A stretch of DNA of 34,426 nucleotides from Nostoc sp. FACHB-280 (lineage in GTDB: Bacteria; Cyanobacteriota; Cyanobacteriia; Cyanobacteriales; Nostocaceae), in the NCBI RefSeq assembly GCF_014697615.1, contig NZ_JACJSD010000063.1, positions 1-34,426 of the forward strand, written 5' to 3'. Below are positions 24,663 through 32,922 of the stretch, piece after piece (position 1 is the first letter of the stretch; the number at the start of each line of letters is the position of its first letter). Both the position numbers and the translations under genes were made by a program. A model generated the notes under the pieces. The model saw only the letters and a list, made by a program, of their open reading frames with translations, was not told where the DNA came from and ran no database searches.

Positions 24663-25257
24663 ATCTTCTGCTCTCAATTCTGGGTTTCCCACCCTTGCTA
24701 GGGTCATTTGCACCAGTATAACCAGTTGCTACCCACATTAACGCTCTAGCTCCATCACGGATAGATTTTTCTATTGGTTCTGGTGGTGATTTTGAAGGAA
24801 CAGATATCGGCTGAAAGTCAATTCCTCTGCTACCTAAAACTATCTCACCGATGACCGAAGCACGACGCATGTGGAAATCGGATGTAATCAAATAAACTCT
24901 TTTTATTCCCTTAGCTTTCAAATCATCTACTAAACTGGTAAAATTAGTAACTGTATCTACCGCTTCATAATCCAAGTGTAACCGCTTGGGATCAACACCA
25001 GCCTTGACAAACACACTGCGAGTTGTTCTAGGTGGACTCCCACCCGTAATCCAAATGGGTAACTTTGGATGCTTACGTACAAACTCCGCAGTAAATTTCT
25101 CTCTTTCTAATTTTCTGGTTGAACCACCCAATACTAAGACTGCTTGAGGTGGCTGGGATTGTTTTTGAACTTCTTTGTAACCGAACCAAATTAATATCGG
25201 TAAGGCAAGAAGCATAAACCGAAAAGATTTACCTGTAAACAAAAAATTGTTCTTCAA
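24661..25257 (-). CDS. YdcF-like (DUF218) membrane-anchored protein
   Basis: 198 residues. An N-terminal hydrophobic anchor (FMLLALPILIWFGY) is followed by the DUF218 core: AVLVLGGSTRKLER, LPIWITGGSP, a loop with DTVTNFTSL, and VYLITSDFHMRRA with the typical acidic/histidine pair. DUF218 proteins (ElyC, SanA, YdcF) affect envelope integrity; the reaction is unproven. The long reading starts with TTG at 25257; ATG 25215 would also give an anchored protein and may be the real start. The C-terminus is basic. Confidence 0.8.
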   Translation of the reverse strand: MKNNFLFTGKSFRFMLLALPILIWFGYKEVQKQSQPPQAVLVLGGSTRKLEREKFTAEFVRKHPKLPIWITGGSPPRTTRSVFVKAGVDPKRLHLDYEAVDTVTNFTSLVDDLKAKGIKRVYLITSDFHMRRASVIGEIVLGSRGIDFQPISVPSKSPPEPIEKSIRDGARALMWVATGYTGANDPSKGGKPRIESRR

Positions 25258-25323
25258 GGCTCTATGATTTCGTGTAGCTAAGACGTATATTCTCTGAATA
25301 AGCTAAAAATATAAGTTAGAGTA

Positions 25324-25354
25324 GCAGATTTTTAGCAAATCTGCCCTGTTTTTT
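25324..25354 (+). terminator. Plus-strand terminator-like hairpin without an upstream gene
   Basis: GCAGATTT (25324-25331) pairs exactly with AAATCTGC (25337-25344), followed by CCTGTTTTTT. There is no plus-strand gene in the preceding 700 bases, so it would end an unannotated short RNA or antisense transcript. Confidence 0.4.
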
Positions 25355-25647
25355 CCAAGGAATTTGCTGTTTCTACCTACTAATAAATTGAACATAAAAC
25401 CCATTAGCAGGCATTTAAGAGTTAAATTCACACAAATTCGGAATATTCCGTAAAAACTGCTGACTAATCATCTTGCTTCCATACTCTTGTAACTTACAAT
25501 CATCGGTTTATACCTTTAATCATCCTCTTTCGTTAGCTACCGGATGAATTGTACACTTAACCTTCAGAGATGGGTAGCATTATGGCCAAAAATTTGTATG
25601 ACTGAGCTAACTTGTCGGGCTATCACTCCATACTGAACCACTTACGA

Positions 25648-25684
25648 CACTAGAAGCACTCCGTTTTCATGAGTGCTTCTAGTG
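25648..25684. terminator. Perfect 14-bp hairpin at the end of the four-gene cassette
   Basis: CACTAGAAGCACTC (25648-25661) and GAGTGCTTCTAGTG (25671-25684) are exact complements over a 9-nt loop. It begins 23 bases past the stop of the last cassette gene. No T-run follows on the minus strand, so it may be a factor-dependent end, an RNA-stabilising hairpin or a repeat. Confidence 0.5.
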
Positions 25685-25707
25685 CCAACCTCTAAAAAAA
25701 TTAACAT

Positions 25708-26136
25708 CTAAGTTGTGTAAAACCTAACTTTTCCATCAGGATTGTTCTGATTGAATTTATCAGCAGCAATACTCGCGCTACCTGAAAGTCTGCTAATAAT
25801 TCGCTCATGCAAAATCATGGCTTGTTCAATATGACCATCTTCAATCATTTTTTCAAAAACTCTCATACTGACAGCAATGACGTTTTTGTTATTTTCAATA
25901 TCTGCCTCTAATTCAGCATCTAACTGTGCCATTCGACGCTCGATTGTTATACGTTGAAGCTCGGCATTTTTTTGGAATTTTAATCGATCAGTATTTTCTT
26001 CGTTGATTTGTTTCGCTAGATCCAATGCTTTACCGACTAGTGGAACCATCTGAAAAGCCAGTTCAACATATTCCGAAACTTGTGGGACTGCAACAATTTC
26101 TGCATAGTGTTTATTTGACATAATTTTCTCATCCAT
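25708..26136 (-). CDS. Small helical protein of unknown function, last gene of a four-gene cassette
   Basis: 142 residues, no family recognised, no signal peptide and no membrane segment. Residues 15-45 include a hydrophobic patch (EYVELAFQMVPLVGKALDLA). Residues 45-85 look like a charged coiled coil (RLKFQKNAELQRITIERRMAQ, AELEADIENN). The tail after residue 120 is Asn-rich and polar. It begins 6 nt after the stop of the membrane-protein gene, so the two are probably co-translated; AGGA of that gap can serve as ribosome binding site, and MSNKHY five residues in is an alternative start. Role unknown; likely partner of the upstream membrane protein. Confidence 0.65.
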   Translation of the reverse strand: MDEKIMSNKHYAEIVAVPQVSEYVELAFQMVPLVGKALDLAKQINEENTDRLKFQKNAELQRITIERRMAQLDAELEADIENNKNVIAVSMRVFEKMIEDGHIEQAMILHERIISRLSGSASIAADKFNQNNPDGKVRFYTT

Positions 26137-26142
26137 AACTTC

Positions 26143-27171
26143 CTAGTTCCTTCGATTAATAGGCTTAACTATTTCTTTTTGCATGATGGTCTTTAATGAC
26201 TGTCCTCCTTTGTAACAATCTTCAACAGCTTTTTGCTCTGTTTCTGGTAACTCAGATAATTTTTTACCTTGAGAAGATAATTGAATCACAGTATCAAGAT
26301 GCCGCATTATACAATTTACAGCAACTTCATGAACCCACCTTTCCTGCTTAATTCCTTCTGAAATCTTTCCATAGGTTCTTATAGCTCCGCTAATTTCCTC
26401 ACACATTAGATCAACATCTGCTTGTAATTTCTCAAGTTTTGTACGCTGCTGAGATGTAGTATAGAGATAAGAAATTCCACTAATAGCTGTGGCAATAGCA
26501 ATAGAGGCAATATCACCCTTTTGTAACTGTGTGAGATTTTTCCCCTGCAAAACACTTACTACATTTTGCGAAAAACCTTGAAATACGTTTGTTAATTCTC
26601 TATGAATCGCGTCAGGTTGTAAATCATTAGGATAGACAAAATCAAGAGCAACCTTTAATTCTCTTGGCGTTGGAATATTTTCATCTCGGAGACATAGTTC
26701 ATGAAAAAATGGTCTGATTGCAGCTTCATATTTTGGTATTAAGTCGGACTGTAGCTGATTCCTGTATTGTATTAATTGGTAAATATCATCATTAAGTACT
26801 AATTCAGCATCTAGTACTTGATTTTGAGCCATTTCATAGCGACTTTTTATTGAGTCTGCCCAGCCTTTGGGGTTCTCAAAGATGTTACTTGTTGACCGCT
26901 TATGCGAAGGTTGGATAGAAGGGTCATATTCATATAAGTTATGTTTTTGTCTTGCTAAAGCAATTGCTCTTTTGCGCTCTTCCTCAGTTTCTTTTGCTGC
27001 TCTTATTTTTTGTTCTTTTGCTACTCTTATTTTTTGTTCTTTTGACCAAATAACATATCCTATAAAAGTAATCGCACCTAAAATCAGTGCCACTAGAGGT
27101 GTTGCTGCCAAACATAATAGATAAATAATTCCAAGTATAAAAAAGCCGAATAATTTTAAGCAGCCCATCAT
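26143..27171 (-). CDS. Membrane protein with coiled coil and large cytosolic domain, unknown function
   Basis: 342 residues, no family recognised. Two membrane segments lie at the very start (about 5-24 and 26-44: FGFFILGIIYLLCLA, LVALILGAITFIGYVIW). A basic coiled coil with an eight-residue internal duplication (KEQKIRVA/KEQKIRAA), encoded by a 24-bp tandem repeat, follows. Residues 120-215 are helical; about 222-242 (GDIASIAIATAISGISYLY) is hydrophobic enough for a third span or a buried helix; the rest is charged helices. AAGGG precedes tandem ATGs. The gene lies 193 nt after the 619-residue protein and 6 nt before the small coiled-coil gene. The layout suggests a membrane-bound effector or scaffold; this is inference. 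Confidence 0.7.
   Translation of the reverse strand: MMGCLKLFGFFILGIIYLLCLAATPLVALILGAITFIGYVIWSKEQKIRVAKEQKIRAAKETEEERKRAIALARQKHNLYEYDPSIQPSHKRSTSNIFENPKGWADSIKSRYEMAQNQVLDAELVLNDDIYQLIQYRNQLQSDLIPKYEAAIRPFFHELCLRDENIPTPRELKVALDFVYPNDLQPDAIHRELTNVFQGFSQNVVSVLQGKNLTQLQKGDIASIAIATAISGISYLYTTSQQRTKLEKLQADVDLMCEEISGAIRTYGKISEGIKQERWVHEVAVNCIMRHLDTVIQLSSQGKKLSELPETEQKAVEDCYKGGQSLKTIMQKEIVKPINRRN
26997..27044. repeat. 24-bp tandem duplication inside the membrane-protein gene
   Basis: Two copies, 26997-27020 and 27021-27044, differ at one base (CTGC versus CTAC at the start). They encode the repeated octapeptide of the coiled coil. The frame is kept. Confidence 0.85.
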
Positions 27172-27364
27172 TATAACCCTTTAAAAACTCAAAATTTTAC
27201 AATCCAGTTTTTTAGGAGACGTTTTAGGAATTTCAACCAATTTCAGAAATTCTGTTTAATCAAATTTCATTTTACAAGTAATTTTTTTTATTACTGATAA
27301 CTGTAGTTAAAAAGTTACGCATAATATATTCACGTTGAATATGATTTTATTTCAAAATCGAATT

Positions 27365-29224
27365 CTAAACTTCAAATCCATATTTTTCTCTTAATAAAAT
27401 TTTCAGTTCATTATTAGGTTCTTCTCCATAACAAGAACCAATAACCTTTCCATAATTCTCTAAATCAAGAATACTTGTATTTAATTTGAGTGCTTCTATA
27501 AACTCTTGTTCTAAATGTGGACTTACATAAATAAAATAATATGCCCATCGACCGCTACTATCTTTAGCCTTGAGTTTATGAATAAGATGACCTCGTTCTG
27601 CAAAAAACTTATTTTCATGCTTGTGATTATTGTTTTTTTGCTTTAGTGCATCTACATTACCCATACCAATAAGTCCTAAAAAACAACGTTCAGGTAAGTT
27701 GTATTTATCTTGATCATCCTTTGAGGAATTTAATCCATACTTGAGTGCAGAGACAACTTGAAAATTACCTATAAACACTAAATAAACTAATGCTTCGTCA
27801 CGGTCATTATAAGAGTACATATTATCCCGAAAAACTTGCAGAAGCGGGTCTATCATTTCCGTTATAAAGCACCCTAGCCTTCCTAACGCAATGGCTACAC
27901 GTCTTTTAGCTATGCTCGGTAAATGTGAAAAGATTAAACTTTTTATCGCTTCAATATCTTTTGGGTGATGGAGATGTGATATTTTTGGTACATTCTTTAG
28001 AGGCTTACCTCCATCTGCCACAACCACCCATTCGTAAATCCAGTCTGCTTGAGCAAATACAGTTTTTTTAGGAGTACATACACTCAAAATCAGAGCAGAA
28101 TAACTCCGCGCAAAAGCATCATGTTTGTTATTCATAACAACTTGCCGCAAAATGTCTAGTTCTTCATTAGCAAAAGTATAGTTTTTATAAGAAAAACTAT
28201 CTCTTGCGCTTGTTAGCCATGAAAGCGCCCATATTGCTGTAGTTGACACTGCATAATTACTCTCTGTATCTTGTTGAACAGCAGTAAGCAATACTTTTAC
28301 TACTTTACGCAAGAGTAAATCTGGTAAGAAATCTATTCTTGTACTATTCTTCTGAACTTGTGGACGATAAAATGTTTCAATTAAGTTGAATGCTGCGTTA
28401 ATTCGTTCTTCAACCGAGTATAAGATATTTAGTTTTTCCAACAAGGGTGTTAATATTTGAGTTGCATTTCCGACATTGAGAATTTCAATATTTGTGATTG
28501 CTATATTGAGAAAAATACTACCAATTTTGTTTCGACGATCATCACGATTTTGTATATAACTTTGTAATAATCTTTCATACAAGATTTGTCCAAAACAAGA
28601 CTGCATAACTGAAGCAAAGGCTTCATCCATTAAAGTATATGATTTGCTTAAGCCATCAAGGTCGCTGAGATTATTTATAGCTTTATCTATTACTAAATAA
28701 ACTGTCTCGTCCTTCAAATCAAGCTCTGTTGCTAGGCATTGCATAGCAAAATTAGACAAAGCACGAGCTTCTTTCGATGATCTTTCATCAGATAACAGCC
28801 TTAAAATTACATCATCAGCAGTGACAAGACCTAAATACTCTGACTGATTGTTTTTTTGACCTATTTTAGATATCGCAAGACGCATAAACTCCCGCCAGTG
28901 AGTAGCAACAACTGGCTCAGTTTTTTGATTTGTACCCAAAATTTCAATTGGTCTGTCTACAATCGGTATGTTATGCACCTTTTGAAACAAAGAATCTAAT
29001 ATATCTAAACTTTTTTGTTGGCGCTCTTTTTTTAGAGATTCTATGTTCTTAGCTACCCTTACTATTTCTTTCTCACATTCTTCAATTTTTTTTCGTAATC
29101 TAAATCTTTGTTCTACACTACTAATAACAAGTTCTTTCTCTAGATAAGCAAGTTGTTCTTGCCACCAAGTCTTCGCCTCTTCTAGATCCTTTAAAATCCC
29201 ATATTCCCGATTATCTGCTGACAT
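27365..29224 (-). CDS. Large helical-repeat (HEAT-like) protein with an N-terminal effector-associated-like module
   Basis: 619 residues, soluble, mostly alpha-helical. Residues 10-65 form a helical hairpin/coiled coil (WWQEQLAYLEKELVI, then RFRLRKKIEECEKEI). It resembles the N-terminus of the upstream 159-residue protein and cyanobacterial effector-associated/death-like adaptor domains. Residues about 110-530 look like HEAT/ARM-type helical repeats (for example AKRRVAIALGRLG, DEALVYLVFIGNFQVVSALKYGL). The last 60 residues (WAYYFIYVSPHLEQEFIEAL, then LENYGKVIGSCYGEEP and EKYGFEV) look like a separate compact module. No catalytic motif is visible, so a sensing or scaffold role is the best guess. 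The start has GGAG seven bases upstream, inside the end of the preceding gene (3-nt gap): coupled translation. Confidence 0.7.
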   Translation of the reverse strand: MSADNREYGILKDLEEAKTWWQEQLAYLEKELVISSVEQRFRLRKKIEECEKEIVRVAKNIESLKKERQQKSLDILDSLFQKVHNIPIVDRPIEILGTNQKTEPVVATHWREFMRLAISKIGQKNNQSEYLGLVTADDVILRLLSDERSSKEARALSNFAMQCLATELDLKDETVYLVIDKAINNLSDLDGLSKSYTLMDEAFASVMQSCFGQILYERLLQSYIQNRDDRRNKIGSIFLNIAITNIEILNVGNATQILTPLLEKLNILYSVEERINAAFNLIETFYRPQVQKNSTRIDFLPDLLLRKVVKVLLTAVQQDTESNYAVSTTAIWALSWLTSARDSFSYKNYTFANEELDILRQVVMNNKHDAFARSYSALILSVCTPKKTVFAQADWIYEWVVVADGGKPLKNVPKISHLHHPKDIEAIKSLIFSHLPSIAKRRVAIALGRLGCFITEMIDPLLQVFRDNMYSYNDRDEALVYLVFIGNFQVVSALKYGLNSSKDDQDKYNLPERCFLGLIGMGNVDALKQKNNNHKHENKFFAERGHLIHKLKAKDSSGRWAYYFIYVSPHLEQEFIEALKLNTSILDLENYGKVIGSCYGEEPNNELKILLREKYGFEV

Positions 29225-29227
29225 TCT

Positions 29228-29707
29228 CTATCTCCGAACTATTCTCTTAATTTTCTGCCATGCTTTGTACATCAAGCCCTCGGTTTCCATCTCCAGTTCG
29301 TAAGATGCGATCGCAGGAATTAAAGGCAACACTACCTTCAACTTGGCTGAAGCTGCTTTATCTTGCTCCTCTAACTTGTCTCGAATTTCGTGCAGCAGAA
29401 AAATTAATTCTGAAGGATGAGTAGTAGAAGATATCTGTTCTATAGATACAACTGCTTGTTCTACTTTAACCAGTTGGGTTTCTGCTTCCTCATCAGAGAT
29501 AATAATTGCTTCTTGTGGGTAAAGTCCCCAGTATTCTGTTTCGTATTTACGAATAGCCGGAAGAATATCTCGCCTAATGCGTTGCTTCATCTCAACCCTC
29601 ACAGTTATATGAGGATTCATGATTAACTCTTTTTCAAATTCCCCTAGTTGTTCGTAGAGTATATTTAAAATATCTTTTAAGTCGTTCAGTCTATCGTAAT
29701 CGCCCAT
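29228..29707 (-). CDS. Small protein with effector-associated/death-like helical module, first gene of the cassette
   Basis: 159 residues. Residues 5-62 show the pattern LYEQLGEFEKELIM, then R-rich helix VEMKQRIRRDILPAIRKYE and a final EYWGLY. This is the arrangement I recall at the ends of many cyanobacterial STAND-ATPase, caspase and CHAT proteins (an EAD/bacterial death-like adaptor). The next protein starts with a related EQLxxxEKEL motif. Residues 80-150 form further helices with an acidic coiled coil (LIFLLHEIRDKLEEQDKAA), and the C-terminus is basic (KIKRIVRR). No enzyme motif and no membrane span. Likely an adaptor that binds the next protein by like-with-like pairing; that is inference. 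It carries the only HIP1 site of the cassette (29308). Confidence 0.65.
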   Translation of the reverse strand: MGDYDRLNDLKDILNILYEQLGEFEKELIMNPHITVRVEMKQRIRRDILPAIRKYETEYWGLYPQEAIIISDEEAETQLVKVEQAVVSIEQISSTTHPSELIFLLHEIRDKLEEQDKAASAKLKVVLPLIPAIASYELEMETEGLMYKAWQKIKRIVRR

Positions 29708-30294
29708 AATTTAATTTATTTTTGTTAAAATAATACAGTTTTAGAAAATTCTGAATTATGAAATCAAATCATTTGAGTTAATTTTTATACTTTAACTAAA
29801 GTAATATCTTTCTTTTTTTACGCCAGAGTGAAGCCTTAATTTTTAGTTTGATGAAATGCCAGAGATTTGTTAATTTTTCCAAAAACCACATCAATAAGGG
29901 TATACTGTTCCAGATTTGATTTTTGACAAAATAGACTGGATAAAAGCTTGACATAATATATGCAAGTTTAGTTTTTCAGTATATTTAGCAATATTGAATC
30001 AAAATTATTCTAATCTAAATAGGAGTATTTCAGCATTTCTTCTGATTAGAATAGCATAAGGTTTTTCTGTCTTGCAAAACTCTGCAATAAATGGTTTTTA
30101 GTCGATATGCCTGTTTGTTGGAATGTTTGACTCTTGAAATGACGTAAAATCCAGGGCTTAAAATATATGTATTACATATCTTTACAACCCACCTCAATTT
30201 ATGGGGATCTCAGTGTTTCCCCCTAAAGTCACTTGTTTCACAACTTTGTGAGCTTTCCCTTGTTTTTTGAAGATTGAAGGGATTATTTAGTAAA
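29708..30294. other. AT-rich upstream region of the four-gene cassette
   Basis: 587 bases without a supported gene, strongly AT rich. It lies between the cassette start (minus) and the 3' end of tRNA-Arg. An inverted repeat TATTCTAATC/GATTAGAATA is at 30006-30015 and 30044-30053. The cassette promoter should be here. No integrase gene and no copy of the tRNA 3' end was seen. Confidence 0.55.
30006..30053. repeat. Perfect 10-bp inverted repeat upstream of the cassette
   Basis: TATTCTAATC (30006-30015) and GATTAGAATA (30044-30053) are exact complements separated by 28 bases. It may be a binding site pair or the end of an element; 300 bp before the first cassette gene. Confidence 0.35.
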
Positions 30295-30368
30295 CGGGAC
30301 TGGTGCGTCTCGAACGCACGACCTAGCGCTTAGGAGGCGCTCGCTCTATCCAACTGAGCTACAGCCCC
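30295..30368 (-). tRNA. tRNA-Arg (anticodon CCU)
   Basis: 74 nt fold as a full cloverleaf on the minus strand. The acceptor GGGGCTG pairs with CAGTCCC, with discriminator G. The D arm contains AGCTCAGTTGGATAGAGC. The anticodon stem AGCGC/GCGCT holds the loop CTCCTAA (anticodon CCU, reading AGG), and the T arm has GTTCGAA. The 3' CCA is not encoded. Its 3' end faces the four-gene cassette. Confidence 0.95.
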
Positions 30369-30400
30369 AACTACGAAGCATAAATATAATAGCAGTAGTT

Positions 30401-31486
<1,086 letters not shown>

Positions 31487-31795
31487 CTATTTAATGTGTG
31501 TGCTAATTGACTATTTTTTAGTATGCGCGATCGCCTGTTAGCAAGCTTGACTCTTTTGAGGTAACAGCTAATAACCGCATATCTCTACTCCATACTCATT
31601 CTTTTGGCAGATGATTAACTCCCGACTCTAGATAGAACCGTCTATGTAATTACAGAAGGTATGCTGAATATCATTAAAAGCCAAGTAAAAAAAAGAACTG
31701 AAATTTCTTGAGTTCTTAGGAGATTAGTATTGCAATCTCTTGTTGAGTAAGGGTTTAGCTTTGTCAACCAATATTTTAGGAGTGTAATTAATATT
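31487..31795. other. Divergent spacer upstream of tocopherol cyclase and the 31796 gene
   Basis: 309 bases. A HIP1 site lies near 31529. AAGAACT and AGTTCTT near 31697-31720 form a small hairpin followed by AGGAGATTAG. No gene seen; promoters for both neighbours should be here. Confidence 0.45.
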
Positions 31796-32467
31796 ATGAC
31801 AAATTCAGGCGATCGCGAAACTTATAACAGCGAAACTAAACAACAATCCTATACCGATAATTATGGTAACACTCACACCAATGTGACCCGCACCAGTGAA
31901 AGTGTTAACAACAATGCGAGTTCTTATAGAAATGGTTACGCCAACGGTCGAGAAATTGAGCGGAATTACCAACAAGCTAATTTAGCTGCCCGTGACAATG
32001 ACAATGCCTCTCGTGGCTTATTATTAGGCATTTTGCTCACATCTTTAGCTGGCTTAATTGTTGGTGCATTTTGGTACTTTAATCAACCCAGAGAAACAGT
32101 AGTTAACGAAACTCAACCAGTCGTAACTCCTTCACCTAACAGTGGGCTTGCATCCCCCCAACCACAACAAACCACAATTATTGAAAGAACCAGAGAAGTA
32201 CCTGTTGTAGTTCCTCAACAGCAAGTACCACAAGTAAATATACCTGCTCAACCAGACATTAATATCACCGTTCCATCTCAACAACCGTCCAATTCAGAAA
32301 CACAAACCACTCCTCGCCAAGATAGTACTAACAAATCTGTCGATGGGGGTCAAACCAATACATCTAAAACTGTCGTACCTCAAACCTCAGATCAACCCAA
32401 CAGCACATCAAATACCAATTCTTCTACTACTGATAATATTGGTAGCGACAAGAATCAGTCTAGATAA
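31796..32467 (+). CDS. Single-span membrane protein with Gln/Pro/Thr/Ser-rich tail, unknown function
   Basis: 223 residues. The first 70 residues are polar and Asn/Tyr rich (SYTDNYGNTHTNVTRTSES) and lack a signal peptide. A single membrane segment lies at about 74-94 (GLLLGILLTSLAGLIVGAFWYF). The rest is low-complexity Pro/Gln/Thr/Ser/Asn, probably disordered outside the cytosol. No domain recognised. It is monocistronic, with repeats after it and aldolase 455 nt downstream. Might be an envelope or surface-exposed protein. Confidence 0.7.
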   Translation: MTNSGDRETYNSETKQQSYTDNYGNTHTNVTRTSESVNNNASSYRNGYANGREIERNYQQANLAARDNDNASRGLLLGILLTSLAGLIVGAFWYFNQPRETVVNETQPVVTPSPNSGLASPQPQQTTIIERTREVPVVVPQQQVPQVNIPAQPDINITVPSQQPSNSETQTTPRQDSTNKSVDGGQTNTSKTVVPQTSDQPNSTSNTNSSTTDNIGSDKNQSR

Positions 32468-32742
32468 TCCCCTCAGATTTCCAGTCTGGGGCTACATCAC
32501 CAAAGCCTGCCTATTGCGCTGGTGCTGCACTTAGCGCACCACGCAGGCTAAATATAGTTCATCTTGCACACAAACACACTTCGACAGGCGAGAGTTACCA
32601 TCTCCGCAGACTATCTTAAAACCCGCGCAGGCGGGTTTAGTTTGTATAGCCCCAGACTTTAGTCTGAGGGCTATTTGCTATTAGGACTGATGCGCCTTTT
32701 GGAATCGCCAACTACTAAATCTCTTAAATGTAACGTAGCACA

Positions 32743-32764
32743 CTTGACAGTCGTCTAAGTCAAG
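32743..32764. promoter_or_regulatory. CTTGAC-N10-GTCAAG inverted repeat upstream of fba
   Basis: Two exact 6-bp half sites, 159 bp before the aldolase start and about 60 bp before the candidate -10 box. Could be an operator or part of an upstream promoter (it contains TTGACA). Low certainty. Confidence 0.3.
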
Positions 32765-32824
32765 TATGAGGCATCTTGATGAGAGATGACGTAAACTTTT
32801 TCAACATAAACACCCGACTCTAGT

Positions 32825-32830
32825 TATAAT
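32825..32830 (+). promoter_or_regulatory. Candidate -10 box (TATAAT) for fba
   Basis: A consensus TATAAT 93 bp before the aldolase start. The -35 region (around TTCAACA at 32800-32806) matches TTGACA poorly. Confidence 0.35.
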
Positions 32831-32922
32831 TTCCTATAAGTTGAAAAAACTCTTAAGAATTAGCGTAACTAATACGCTGCTCTCAAACCGACTAGCTGAC
32901 AACCACATTAGGAGGACTATCT

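Larger units (their letters stand above)
25258..25707. other. 450-nt spacer with two strong hairpins
   Basis: No gene seen. It contains a hairpin with a T-run on the plus strand (25324-25355) and a perfect 14-bp hairpin (25648-25684) just after the last gene of the four-gene cassette. Between them the sequence has no clear structure. A small plus-strand RNA ending at the first hairpin is possible. Confidence 0.5.
32468..32922. other. Repeat-rich upstream region of the aldolase gene
   Basis: 455 bases. Contents in order: a GTCTGGGGCTA fragment (about 32485); a large hairpin with outer arms AGCCTGC/GCAGGCT (about 32504-32550); a small hairpin AAACCCGC-GCA-GGCGGGTTT (about 32620-32638); the palindromic repeat TAGCCCCAGAC-TTTA-GTCTGAGGGCTA (about 32647-32673); and a CTTGAC/GTCAAG pair (32743-32764). 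A TATAAT at 32825-32830 is a candidate -10 for the aldolase gene. Confidence 0.55.
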
